Source: an uncultured Hyphomonas sp. (lineage in GTDB: Bacteria > Pseudomonadota > Alphaproteobacteria > Caulobacterales > Hyphomonadaceae). From it: DNA of 64,000 bases. Shown one piece after another: positions 42,129 through 50,640 of this stretch. Position 1 is the stretch's first letter. Each line of letters begins with the position of its first letter. The notes beneath the pieces were generated by a model, which was not told the origin of the DNA, did no database searches, and saw only the letters and a program-made list of their open reading frames with translations. The stretch is taken from contig NZ_OY776147.1 in NCBI RefSeq assembly GCF_963675305.1, forward strand, positions 682,001-746,000. The letters are read 5' to 3'. A program made the position numbers and the translations under genes.

Positions 42129-42539
42129 ATGGCTGATATACGCCGCGTAACAGACGCATTCGCCGTTGCTCCGCAAATTTCCGAAAAAGATGTCGAAGAA
42201 ATCGCTGCAGCCGGTTTCAAGACCATTATTGCCAATCGGCCGGACGGCGAAGGCGGCATCGAACAGCCGCGGATGGGCCCCATCCGGGCAAAGGCCGAAG
42301 CCCTCGGCCTGACGTTTGTTGCGCTGCCGTTTTCAGGCGCGCCGACGCCGGAAATCGTTGAGCGCATGGGCGGAATCCTCAATGAGGCCCCTCAGCCGGT
42401 GCTGGCCTATTGCCGCACAGGGACACGCTGTATCACCGCCTGGGCGCTGACCCATGCTGGGCAGGGCACTGGCAAGGAAATCGTCGACGCTGCAGCCGAC
42501 GCGGGCTACGATCTTTCCAGCATCGAATCGCTGCTCTAA
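42129..42539 (+). CDS. DUF442/TIGR01244 family phosphatase-like protein
   Basis: 136 aa. MADIRRVTDAFAVAPQISEKDVEEIAAAGFKTIIANRPDGEGGIEQP is typical of the beta-lactamase-hydrolase-like/TIGR01244 family, and AYCRTGTRCITAWAL carries the CxxGxR loop of dual-specificity phosphatase-like folds. In some bacteria the domain is linked to a persulfide dioxygenase-type metallohydrolase and sulfide handling. Here it is a free protein divergent from oppB, and the MBL hydrolase lies about 1.1 kb downstream. The exact reaction is not known. Confidence 0.9.
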   Translation: MADIRRVTDAFAVAPQISEKDVEEIAAAGFKTIIANRPDGEGGIEQPRMGPIRAKAEALGLTFVALPFSGAPTPEIVERMGGILNEAPQPVLAYCRTGTRCITAWALTHAGQGTGKEIVDAAADAGYDLSSIESLL

Positions 42540-42673
42540 GGGCAGTTGCGTATGGCCGGTGATCACAATTGCGCCGCATTAAGTGTGTTGTCAGTGAGCT
42601 GGCGGCGTGCGAGGCAGGAAACCGGCCGCGAACCGTGTCGTGATACATTGTTCGCCAGTCAGGAGAGTACGGT

Positions 42674-43612
42674 ATGACAGACCGGTTGTGGCTGACCGAT
42701 TTCAAGTACGACGACGGCGCAATGCTGGTGAAGAAAACCGGCGCGCGTATTCCGCTGACATTCTCGCTGATCAACGACGTTTTCACCTGGCTTGCTTTCT
42801 ATGGCGCGGCCCAGTCCTGGCGCATCTGGCGCCGGATCGAGGGCCACAAGCGCCCGACCATCGCGTTCTACCCGGACAAGCCGCGCCCCTGGTATTTCAT
42901 CTGGCCGGTGATGCATGTTGCCGGCGCGAAGCTGATCGACGATGTCACCAAGGCCGACATTGTCATGCAGTTCGACGATTGTACCGCAACGAACAACAAG
43001 CTGCCGGACGTCAAGGACGGCGCGCGCCTCGTCAATTTCGAATGCCATGATGTGTCGAAGTCCAAGGTCGGCGTCGCCTTTGAAAAGGCGGCGGGCTATT
43101 CGCTTGCGGTCGACCCGACAACCTATACCGGCCGGATGGTGGAAAAGTCCGAACTCAACGCCGCGCATGACGGTCGCGTTCTGGAAGGCCCGCTGGATGA
43201 GGCCGTACCCGGCAAATGCTATCAGGTCCTCGTCGACAATGAGATTGAAGGCGGGCTGGTGGAAGACCTGCGTTGCTGCCTCGTGAACGGCTCTCCGGTC
43301 GTTGTCTTCCGCAAGCGCCGCCCGCTGGAGCGCCGCTTCGCGAATGAGAACGCGGAGGTGCTGCTCGACGAACCTCGCAATTGTTACACGGCGGATGAAA
43401 TCACCGTGATCGAGCGCTTTGCGAAGGAAATGAGACTGGACTGGGGCGGCATTGACTGTCTACGTGACCGCAACAGCGGACGACTCTATATCGTCGATGC
43501 GAACAAGACCGACATGGGCCCGCCGGTTGCGCTGAAGCTTGGTTCCAAGCTGAGGGCGACACGCCGTATGGCACAGGCCTTCGGGACACGGTTCGCGCCG
43601 AAGCGGCGATAA
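42674..43612 (+). CDS. ATP-grasp-like protein of unknown function
   Basis: 312 aa. The C-terminal half has LVDNEIEGGLVEDLRCCLVNGSPVVVFRKRRP and MRLDWGGIDCLRDRNSGRLYIVDANKTDMGPP, the strand-helix-metal-ligand pattern (D, then D.N) of ATP-grasp ligases. The N-terminal half includes DDVTKADIVMQFDDCTATNNKLPDVKDGARLVNFECHDVSKSKVG. AGGAGA precedes the ATG. No peptide- or amino-acid-ligase partner is nearby, but relatives of this kind act as sugar- or peptide-modifying ligases. Function unassigned. Confidence 0.82.
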   Translation: MTDRLWLTDFKYDDGAMLVKKTGARIPLTFSLINDVFTWLAFYGAAQSWRIWRRIEGHKRPTIAFYPDKPRPWYFIWPVMHVAGAKLIDDVTKADIVMQFDDCTATNNKLPDVKDGARLVNFECHDVSKSKVGVAFEKAAGYSLAVDPTTYTGRMVEKSELNAAHDGRVLEGPLDEAVPGKCYQVLVDNEIEGGLVEDLRCCLVNGSPVVVFRKRRPLERRFANENAEVLLDEPRNCYTADEITVIERFAKEMRLDWGGIDCLRDRNSGRLYIVDANKTDMGPPVALKLGSKLRATRRMAQAFGTRFAPKRR

Positions 43613-43648
43613 GGGCATGTCTGCAGGCTGAATATCGAGAGACTGCAA

Positions 43649-44560
43649 ATGGCCATCCCTTACATCAAGGAAATTGAATTCGAATACGGTGTCGTCCAGC
43701 AGATGACACCGTCGATCCGCCGCGTGATTGCAAACAATCCCGGCCCCTTCACCTATGTCGGCACCGGCGTCTACATCATCGGACATGGCGAAGTGGCCGT
43801 GCTTGATCCGGGGCCGGAGCAGCCGGAACATTTCGAGGCGCTGAAGAAAGCGCTGGAAGGCGAGACCGTCACGCATGTTCTCGTCAGCCATGGCCACTCC
43901 GATCACTCGCCGCTGGCCCAGCCACTCGCCGAATGGGCGGGCTGCAAGACCTATGCGAAGAATTGCGGCGTGCCGACCGCCAAGGGCGAGCTTGGCAGTG
44001 CGGACGATCTGGGCTTCATGCCGGATGTCAAAGTCGGCGATGGGGATGTGATCTCCGGCCCCGGCTGGACGCTGGATGTGATCGAAACGCCCGGCCACAC
44101 CTGCAACCATCTCTGCTTCGGCCTGCGCGAAGAGAATACCTGTCTGTCAGGCGACCATATCATGGGCTGGTCGACGACAGTTGTCGCCCCGCCGGACGGG
44201 GATATGGGCGACTATATGCGCAGCCTGGAGAAGATCCGTTCCATGAAGTTTGACGCGCTTTACCCGACGCATGGCGATCCGGTGAAAGGGCAGGACTTTG
44301 TCGAACACTTCATCACCGAATATGCCGAGCATCGCCGCGAGCGCGAGCGGGCCATCCTGTACCACCTTTCGAAAGGGGAGAATCTGATCCCCGAAATGGT
44401 GAAAGAGATGTACAAGGACGTCGACAAGCGCCTCCACCCGGCCGCGGCCATGTCGGTGCTGGGGCACATGATCGAACTGGTGAAAACCGGGTGCGTGACC
44501 ACGCCGGACGAAAAGCCGACGGTACGGTCCCATTTCGAACTGGCGCGTTCGGCGGCCTGA
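43649..44560 (+). CDS. MBL-fold metallo-hydrolase (LACTB2-like)
   Basis: 303 aa. Zinc ligands are visible in SHGHSDHSP (HxHxDH), HTCNHLCF, SGDHIMGW and YPTHGDPV. The C-terminal winged-helix region (ILYHLSKGENLIPEMVKEMYKDVDKRLHPAAAMSVLGHMIELVKTG) matches the LACTB2/BLACT_WH branch, an endoribonuclease or hydrolase in other organisms. The start is at 43649 with GAGAG before it. It lies 36 bp after the ATP-grasp-like gene, so the two could be co-transcribed. Substrate not determined. Confidence 0.93.
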   Translation: MAIPYIKEIEFEYGVVQQMTPSIRRVIANNPGPFTYVGTGVYIIGHGEVAVLDPGPEQPEHFEALKKALEGETVTHVLVSHGHSDHSPLAQPLAEWAGCKTYAKNCGVPTAKGELGSADDLGFMPDVKVGDGDVISGPGWTLDVIETPGHTCNHLCFGLREENTCLSGDHIMGWSTTVVAPPDGDMGDYMRSLEKIRSMKFDALYPTHGDPVKGQDFVEHFITEYAEHRRERERAILYHLSKGENLIPEMVKEMYKDVDKRLHPAAAMSVLGHMIELVKTGCVTTPDEKPTVRSHFELARSAA

Positions 44561-44566
44561 TCCTGC

Positions 44567-46951
44567 CTATCTCATGCTGAGGCCGATCCGCCGTCCCGCA
44601 GACAGGTAGTTTGCGGCGGCGACGATGGAATCCGCATCGATCATGAAGTGGCGGTAGAGATCACCGATCGTGCCGGTCTGGCCGAAATGCTCGACCCCCA
44701 GCGGTGCGGTGCGGTGGCCCATCACGGAGCCGATCCAGGCGAGCGTGGCCGGGTGGCCGTCCGTGACCGTGATCAGCGTTGCATCACGCGGAACATCCGC
44801 CATCAGACGTTCGATCTGGCTGGTGGCGTCCTGGTGGCCACGGGCGCGGGCGCGCCGGGCGGCTGTCCAGCCGGAGTTCAGCCGGTCTGCCGAGGTGATG
44901 GCCAGCACGCCGATATCGCGCCGGTCATTGCCGATGCGCCCGGCCGCCTCGATGGCTTCCGGGGCGACACAGCCCTGATAGGCGATGACGACTTCGCAGT
45001 TCGGGCCGGGTTCGCGCAGCCAGTAGGCGCCATCGACAACACCCTGGCGGAAGGCCTGATCGTCCCGCGCCTTCAGGCCCAGCTGTTCCAGCGGCCGCGT
45101 GGTGAGGCGCAGATAGACCGAGCCGCCGGTTTCGTCGCGCAGCCAGGTGCGCTCGTCCGGATCGTTCTCGCCGCTGCGCTGGAGATAGTCGAAGCTCCAG
45201 TCCATGATGATGGAGAGCTCGTCGAGATAGGCCGGCTCGAAGCTCACAAGGCCGTCCTGGCTCATCCCGATCAGTTGCGCGCCGATGGACTGGTGCGCGC
45301 CGCCTTCCGGGGCCAGCGTCACGCCGGACGGTGTGCCTGCAATGATGAAGCGGGCGTCCTGGTAACAGGCATAGTTCAGCGCATCGAGGCCGCGGGCGAC
45401 GAACGGGTCATAGACCGTGCCGATGGGGATCAGCCGTTCTCCGAACAGGGAATGCGACAGGCCCGCCGCGCCGAGCAGCAGGAACAAATTCATCTCCGCA
45501 ATGCCAAGCTCGATATGCTGGCCGCCGGGGGAAAACTGCCACTTCTGCGTGGAGGGGATGCGCTGCTGGCGGAATGTGTCTTCCTTTTCCGTCCGGGCAA
45601 AGAGGGAGCGCCGGTTCACCCAGGGGCCGAGATTGGTAGACGAGGTTACATCCGGGGAAGTGGTCAGGATGCGGTCCGCGATTTCGCTCTCGCCCTTGGC
45701 CAGTGCGTCTAGGATCTTGCCGAACCCGGCCTGTGTGGAGAGCGTGCGGTCATCCAGGAAAACCGGTCCGGGGCTTTCCACTTTCGGCGCGGTAAAGCGG
45801 CGCGGGCCTGCGGCGAAGAAGGGCACTTTGCCCAGGAAGGCGTTCATTCCATCCTTGTCTTCGACGGTCGCCAGCGTCTCCCATTCCTCGCCTTCCGGCA
45901 CGCCCATATGCTGCTGGAAGTCCGCCATCTGGGCCGGGTTCATCAGGCCGGCATGATTGTCCTTGTGGCCTGCGAGCGGTGTGCCCCAGCCCTTGATCGT
46001 GTAGGCGAGGAAGACGGTCGGGCGGTCATCGGTGACGCCGTCGAAGGCCTCGGTCAGCGTTTCGAGGCACTGGCCGCCGAGATTGTTCATCAGGGCGTTC
46101 AGTTCGTCGTCGCTGCGCTTCGAGAGCAGGGCAGAGACCTCGCCCTGATCGCCGAGATCGTCCATCAGGCGTTTCCGCCACGCGGCGCCGCCCTGATAGG
46201 TGAGCGCGGAGTAATCCGCATTTGGACAGGACTGGATCCAGGCTTTCAGCGCCTCGCCGCCGGGTTCCTCGAAGGCCGCCCGCTGCAGCGCGCCATGGCG
46301 CAGCACGACAACGCGCCAGCCGAAGGCCTTGAAGATCGACTCGATCTTTTCCCACAGGCCTTCATGCACCACCCCGTCCAGGCTTTGCCGGTTGTAGTCG
46401 ATGATCCACCAGGTATTGCGCAGTTCGTGCTTCCAGCCTTCCTGAAGGCATTCATAGACATTGCCCTCGTCCAGTTCCGCGTCGCCGACCAGCGCCACCA
46501 TCCGGCCGAGGGGGCGGTCTTCCGCCCAGTCCTTGGCGGCGAGATAATCCTGCACGAGGGAGGCGAATGCCGTCTCTGCCACGCCAAGGCCGACCGAGCC
46601 GGTGGAGAAGTCCACATCGTCCACATCCTTCGTGCGGCTCGGATAGGATTGCGCGCCGCCATAGCCGCGGAAGTTCTTCAGCTTCTCCAGGCTCTGATTG
46701 CCCATCATGTACTGCATGGCGTGGAAGACCGGCGAGGCGTGCGGCTTCACCGCCACGCGGTCTTCCGGGCGCAGCGTGTGGAAATACAGCGCCGTCATGA
46801 TCGATACCATCGAAGCGCACGAGGCCTGGTGCCCGCCCACTTTCACATCGCCTTCGCCCTTGGGACGCAGGTGATTGGCATTGTGCACCATCCAGGCGGA
46901 AAGCCACAGCAGCCGCTGTTCGAGGGTTTTCAGATGCTGGAGATCGGACAT
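44567..46951 (-). CDS. Pyruvate dehydrogenase E1/transketolase-like thiamine enzyme
   Basis: 794 aa. The ThDP motif is GDAELDEGNVYECLQEGWKHELRNTWWIIDYNRQSLDG, close to the homodimeric AceE pattern GDGEMDE..NLQRLDG. Other E1 segments are KPHASPVFHAMQYMMGNQ and FRGYGGAQSYPSRTKDVDDVDFSTGSVGLG. The C-terminal LITVTDGHPATLAWIGSVMGHRTAPLGVEHFGQTGT is the regulatory/C-terminal domain. It is shorter than AceE (about 890 aa) and has no E2 or E3 neighbour, so it may be a 2-oxoacid decarboxylase or a transketolase-like enzyme with another acceptor. A 22-bp palindrome lies 14 bp upstream of the start. Confidence 0.85.
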   Translation of the reverse strand: MSDLQHLKTLEQRLLWLSAWMVHNANHLRPKGEGDVKVGGHQASCASMVSIMTALYFHTLRPEDRVAVKPHASPVFHAMQYMMGNQSLEKLKNFRGYGGAQSYPSRTKDVDDVDFSTGSVGLGVAETAFASLVQDYLAAKDWAEDRPLGRMVALVGDAELDEGNVYECLQEGWKHELRNTWWIIDYNRQSLDGVVHEGLWEKIESIFKAFGWRVVVLRHGALQRAAFEEPGGEALKAWIQSCPNADYSALTYQGGAAWRKRLMDDLGDQGEVSALLSKRSDDELNALMNNLGGQCLETLTEAFDGVTDDRPTVFLAYTIKGWGTPLAGHKDNHAGLMNPAQMADFQQHMGVPEGEEWETLATVEDKDGMNAFLGKVPFFAAGPRRFTAPKVESPGPVFLDDRTLSTQAGFGKILDALAKGESEIADRILTTSPDVTSSTNLGPWVNRRSLFARTEKEDTFRQQRIPSTQKWQFSPGGQHIELGIAEMNLFLLLGAAGLSHSLFGERLIPIGTVYDPFVARGLDALNYACYQDARFIIAGTPSGVTLAPEGGAHQSIGAQLIGMSQDGLVSFEPAYLDELSIIMDWSFDYLQRSGENDPDERTWLRDETGGSVYLRLTTRPLEQLGLKARDDQAFRQGVVDGAYWLREPGPNCEVVIAYQGCVAPEAIEAAGRIGNDRRDIGVLAITSADRLNSGWTAARRARARGHQDATSQIERLMADVPRDATLITVTDGHPATLAWIGSVMGHRTAPLGVEHFGQTGTIGDLYRHFMIDADSIVAAANYLSAGRRIGLSMR

Positions 46952-46964
46952 GGAGACCTGTGAA

Positions 46965-46986
46965 ACTGGTTACACGTGTAACCAGT
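46965..46986. promoter_or_regulatory. Perfect 22-bp palindrome, candidate operator
   Basis: ACTGGTTACAC followed by its exact reverse complement GTGTAACCAGT, with the centre between 46975 and 46976. No mismatch in 11 pairs. It lies 14 bp upstream of the AceE-like ATG at 46951 on the minus strand and about 50 bp after the crotonase stop. The centre C-G and the flanking TTACAC..GTGTAA suit a LacI-type repressor (central CG) or a TetR-like dimer. There is no T-tract for a terminator. Confidence 0.6.
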
Positions 46987-47034
46987 CTCTTGGCACAGGC
47001 CTTCCCTTGCGTCCATGCACCCGCGCGGCGGGAT

Positions 47035-47871
47035 TTACATCGCCGTGTCGCGCAGCTCCGACAGGTCCGGATAATCCGGATCGCGCTTTTCCATCCGGGC
47101 CTTGAAGGCCTCGGCCATGTGCGGCGGCGGGAACATCGCGGCGTTCCAGACGCCGATATAGTCCAGCGTGTCGGCGGTGTTGTGGTCGCGGCCATAATTG
47201 ATCAGCACCTTGCAGCCGGTGACGGCCAGCGGGCTGTTGGCGGCGATCTCGCGGGCGACGCCCATTACCGCTTCCATCATCTCTTCGTGGGTGTCGAAGA
47301 CGTCATTGACGAGGCCGATCTCCTTCGCCTTGGCGGCGGGCAGGCGCATGCCGGTATAGGCCATCTGCTTGGCCCAGCCCTCGGGGATGTAGCGCTGCAG
47401 GCGCGGAAAGGTGCCGACGTCGGCGGTCATGGCGATATTGGTTTCCATGATGGAGAAGAAGGCATCCTTGGTGCACCAGCGGATGTCGCCGGCGGAGATC
47501 ATGTCCACCGCCCCTCCGATCACGCCGCCATGGAGGGCGAACAGGACAGGCATGCGCGCCTCTTCCATGCAGCTGAAGCTGTGCTGGATATGGCGGATGT
47601 TGGAGCGCAGGGCCTCGGCCATGATGTAGCGGTCATGCTTGGGCGCGTCGCGGTCGCCGGTGAAAACGGTCGTATCCATGCCGCCGGAGAAATGCTTGCC
47701 GGTGGACGAGATCACGATCACCCGCGCGCGGGCATTGTTGTCGATGTCGTGGATGATTTCCGGCAGTTCGTTCCAGAACGCCTTGTTCATTGTGTTGAGC
47801 GCCTCGGGCCGGTTCATCCGGATGTGGGCGATCTTGTCTTCGATGGTGACCTCAAAGCACTCGTAAGCCAT
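47035..47871 (-). CDS. Crotonase family protein, probable dienoyl-CoA isomerase
   Basis: 278 aa. The crotonase core shows the oxyanion loop ALHGGVIGGAVDMISAGD and KHFSGGMDT. IMETNIAMTADVGTFPRLQRYI (residues about 141-162) carries E143 and D151, eight apart, the same pair (E196/D204) that defines delta3,5-delta2,4-dienoyl-CoA isomerase (ECH1). This would act in beta-oxidation of unsaturated fatty acids with odd double bonds. GAGGAGG precedes the ATG. It is the gene before the AceE-like gene on this strand with the palindrome between, so they may be separately controlled. Confidence 0.88.
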   Translation of the reverse strand: MAYECFEVTIEDKIAHIRMNRPEALNTMNKAFWNELPEIIHDIDNNARARVIVISSTGKHFSGGMDTTVFTGDRDAPKHDRYIMAEALRSNIRHIQHSFSCMEEARMPVLFALHGGVIGGAVDMISAGDIRWCTKDAFFSIMETNIAMTADVGTFPRLQRYIPEGWAKQMAYTGMRLPAAKAKEIGLVNDVFDTHEEMMEAVMGVAREIAANSPLAVTGCKVLINYGRDHNTADTLDYIGVWNAAMFPPPHMAEAFKARMEKRDPDYPDLSELRDTAM

Positions 47872-47950
47872 GTGTTCCTCCTCAGTTTGGAAGAACTGTA
47901 GCAGCCGGCCCCGGCACTGCCAGAGGTGACGGCGGGGCAGGCCGCAGGGC

Positions 47951-48961
47951 TCAGGCCGTGACGGCTTCGGCCCGCGTTGGCCGCATCAGCAGGCGCACAA
48001 TGGCTTCGTCGACGCTGATTTCGCCTTCGATCACAGCGGCGACCGCATCGCAGATCGGCATTTCCACGCCGTGTTCTGCGGCCAGCTTCTTAAGGACCGG
48101 GGCGGTGGCGACACCTTCGGTGACGGCGTTGCGCGCGCCCATGATGGACTCCAGGGACTCGCCTCTGCCGAGCGCCATGCCGCAGCTCATGTTCCGGCTG
48201 GTTTCCGAGGAACAGGTCAGCACGAGGTCGCCGAGGCCGGAGAGGCCTGCCAGCGTTTCCCGTTCCGCGCCGAGCTTCAGGGCGAGCCTTGTCATCTCTG
48301 CGCTGCCACGGGCAATCAGGGCGGCATGGGCCGACCGGCCGAGCCCCTTGCCGAGGGCGATGCCGCAGGCGATGGCCAGCACATTCTTCACCGCGCCGCC
48401 AACTTCCGCGCCCAGCAGGTCATGCGCCAGATAAGGCCGGAAAGTCGGGGTCGAAATGGCGCCGATCAGCTCGGTGCCGAGTGCCTCGTCCTCGATGGCG
48501 AAGGTGACGGCCGTCGGCAGCCCCTGGGCGACATCGATGGCGAAGCTCGGGCCGGACATGACGGCCGGTACGGCGTCCGGCAGTTCGTCCTTCAGCACCT
48601 GCGTCATGAACTCGCCGGTCGCCAGCTCGATCCCTTTGGAGCAGAGCACGACCGGCGTGCCGGGTTTCAGCGTGCCTTTCAGCGCTTTCAGCGTCGCACG
48701 CGTGTGCTGTGCGGGAGCAACCGCGAAGACAGCATCCATGCCGGCGAGGTCTGCCAGGTCGCTGGTCGCCTTCATGGCCGGTTTCAGTGCCACGCCCGGC
48801 AGGAAGGCGGTATTCTCGTGCGTGGTGTTGATCGCCTCGGCGACCTCCGGCTCGCGGCACCAGATCAGCACATCCTGCCCGTCACGGGTCAGCATTTGTG
48901 CGATGGCGGTGCCCCAGGCGCCGCCGCCGATCACGCCGAACTTCTTGAAATGCGTTGTCAT
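47951..48961 (-). CDS. gpsA: Glycerol-3-phosphate dehydrogenase [NAD(P)+]
   Basis: 336 aa, standard length. It makes sn-glycerol-3-phosphate from dihydroxyacetone phosphate for phospholipid synthesis. Rossmann motif GVIGGGAWGTAIAQML, the NLSKGIE-like CSKGIELATGE, GPSFAIDVAQGLPTAVT and the substrate/catalytic region VGGAVKNVLAIACGIALGKGLGRSAHAALIARG are all present. Followed on the strand by a divergent-like spacing of 79 bp from the crotonase gene. Very confident. Confidence 0.97.
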   Translation of the reverse strand: MTTHFKKFGVIGGGAWGTAIAQMLTRDGQDVLIWCREPEVAEAINTTHENTAFLPGVALKPAMKATSDLADLAGMDAVFAVAPAQHTRATLKALKGTLKPGTPVVLCSKGIELATGEFMTQVLKDELPDAVPAVMSGPSFAIDVAQGLPTAVTFAIEDEALGTELIGAISTPTFRPYLAHDLLGAEVGGAVKNVLAIACGIALGKGLGRSAHAALIARGSAEMTRLALKLGAERETLAGLSGLGDLVLTCSSETSRNMSCGMALGRGESLESIMGARNAVTEGVATAPVLKKLAAEHGVEMPICDAVAAVIEGEISVDEAIVRLLMRPTRAEAVTA

Positions 48962-49018
48962 GGCCGGAATTTGGGCGAAACCGTCAGTCTCGGCAAGCCG
49001 CAGAGATCACAGGAGTGA

Positions 49019-50533
49019 TCAGGCGAAGTCGAACGTGCCGGTTTCGCCTTCCACCGTGATCTTCACGCTGCGGCCAACCGGGCTCGCATCCTCGCGCAGC
49101 ACGGCGAGGGCCGCCGGGCTGGCATTGGCGAGGGCGCGGCGGCCATCCGGCAGGCGGGCGAAGATGATGCCCTTGTTCGGGCCTTCCTTGCCATGCGTGA
49201 CCGTGAAGGTTTCGAGCTTGGCGACGCAGTCCTCTGAGCACACATCAATTTCCTCAGTCGGCCGGGCATAGCGGGCGACGGGGGTGAACTCTGCCGGCTT
49301 CGCGGTCGAGTAGACGCCGACGGCTTCCTTGGTCATCCAGCCGCCATTGGCGAGGACGAGCCCGAACGCCCCGGTATCGCCGCGAAGCTTTGCAACCATC
49401 TCCGCAATTCCGTGTAGGGAGTAATTGTTGCCGGGTCCGCCGAAGAAGGGCAGGCCGCCGGTCAGCGTCAGCGGGCGCTTGTCGGTTTTCCAGTCGACGC
49501 CCAGTGCCTGGGTGGAAGAGAACACGGCGCAGGGGAAGCAGGAATAGAGATCGAAATGCGCCATGTCGGCAGACGTTTTGCCGGACTGTTCCAGCGCGCG
49601 GGAAATCGCGGCTTCCATGGCAAATGACCCATCCAGTTGCGGACGGACCGAGATGAAATCGTCGGAGCCTTCGCCCGCGCCGTGCAGGTAAACGCGCCTG
49701 TCTTCCGCGATGCCGAGCTCGTCGGCCTTGGACGAGCTCATCACGATGGCGGCAGCGCCCTGATTCACAGCATCCTGCGCGATGAACCATTTCAGGAACG
49801 GGTCGGCATATTCATAGTTCGCCTTGGACGGGGTCGAGAGAAACTCGACGGAGTGTTCCACCGGGAACTGGGACCAGGGGTTCTTCGCCGCCACGGCCGT
49901 GAAGGGCTGGAACAGCTCCGCCATCGCCTTGCGATGCTGGCTGCGCGAGCGGCCTTCGCGGGCGGCAATGGCGTTTTCGAACAGGGCGTAGAAATACGCC
50001 GGGGCAACGATGCCGTGCTTGATCTCTTCGCGGCTCAGCATCATCGGGCCGGTGCCGCGATCTTCATACTCGGCGTCGGCGCCGTCCGCCCAGTCGATCT
50101 CCACGCCATTGCGGCGCGCGCCCTTGGAGGCGCGATTGGCTTCGGAGCCGGAGATCAGCGCGCACTCGATCTCTCCCTCGAAGACCTTCGCCGCCATCTC
50201 GTTGACGAGGGCCTGCGGGCTCTGTCCGCCGACGGTCTCATAGATCAGGTGGGCGGGGGACGCGCCGATGTCGCGTGCCAGCGTGCCGGGCAGGTTGGTG
50301 TTGTGCCCATGCGGGTGCGGGGCACCGCGCACGGAATCTTCGAAGATGCGGACCACGGCGAGCGTGTCGATCGCGCCTGCAACGCCCTGCGCGCCCGTAT
50401 CGGCGAGCGCGGCTTTGGACGCATCCACCATCAGCGACAGCGGGGAAGGTGCCCCCGCCGGGCCCGCTGTGCCGTCCCACTGGCTGAGGCTTTGCCCCAC
50501 GCCGACAAGTACAGGAAGATCACCCTTGGCCAT
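49019..50533 (-). CDS. Thiolase-like (SCP-x-type) acetyl-CoA acetyltransferase homologue
   Basis: 504 aa. The thiolase fold is seen in LPVLVGVGQSLSQWDGTAGP, IYETVGGQSPQALVNEMAAKV, ALISGSEANRASKG and VLANGGWMTKEAVGVYS. C-terminal residues beyond about 400 (FTVTHGKEGPNKGIIFARLPDGRRALANASPAALAVLREDASPVGRSVKITVEGETGTFDF) form an OB-like domain as in SCP-x-type members. At about residues 102-107 the sequence is GGQSPQ where active thiolases have a nucleophile cysteine (Cys-x-Ser-Gly), so it may be a degenerate or alternative enzyme of lipid or sterol side-chain degradation. Adjacent gpsA and the FMO gene share strand. Substrate unknown. Confidence 0.9.
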   Translation of the reverse strand: MAKGDLPVLVGVGQSLSQWDGTAGPAGAPSPLSLMVDASKAALADTGAQGVAGAIDTLAVVRIFEDSVRGAPHPHGHNTNLPGTLARDIGASPAHLIYETVGGQSPQALVNEMAAKVFEGEIECALISGSEANRASKGARRNGVEIDWADGADAEYEDRGTGPMMLSREEIKHGIVAPAYFYALFENAIAAREGRSRSQHRKAMAELFQPFTAVAAKNPWSQFPVEHSVEFLSTPSKANYEYADPFLKWFIAQDAVNQGAAAIVMSSSKADELGIAEDRRVYLHGAGEGSDDFISVRPQLDGSFAMEAAISRALEQSGKTSADMAHFDLYSCFPCAVFSSTQALGVDWKTDKRPLTLTGGLPFFGGPGNNYSLHGIAEMVAKLRGDTGAFGLVLANGGWMTKEAVGVYSTAKPAEFTPVARYARPTEEIDVCSEDCVAKLETFTVTHGKEGPNKGIIFARLPDGRRALANASPAALAVLREDASPVGRSVKITVEGETGTFDFA

Positions 50534-50640
50534 TGCTTGCTCCCGAATATCATTATGCCTGATCCCTGCTTATCGCGGGATCAGGCTGGATTCGAGACGG
50601 GACGCCGGGGAAACCCCTTAGGTCAATCCGTGCATCAATT

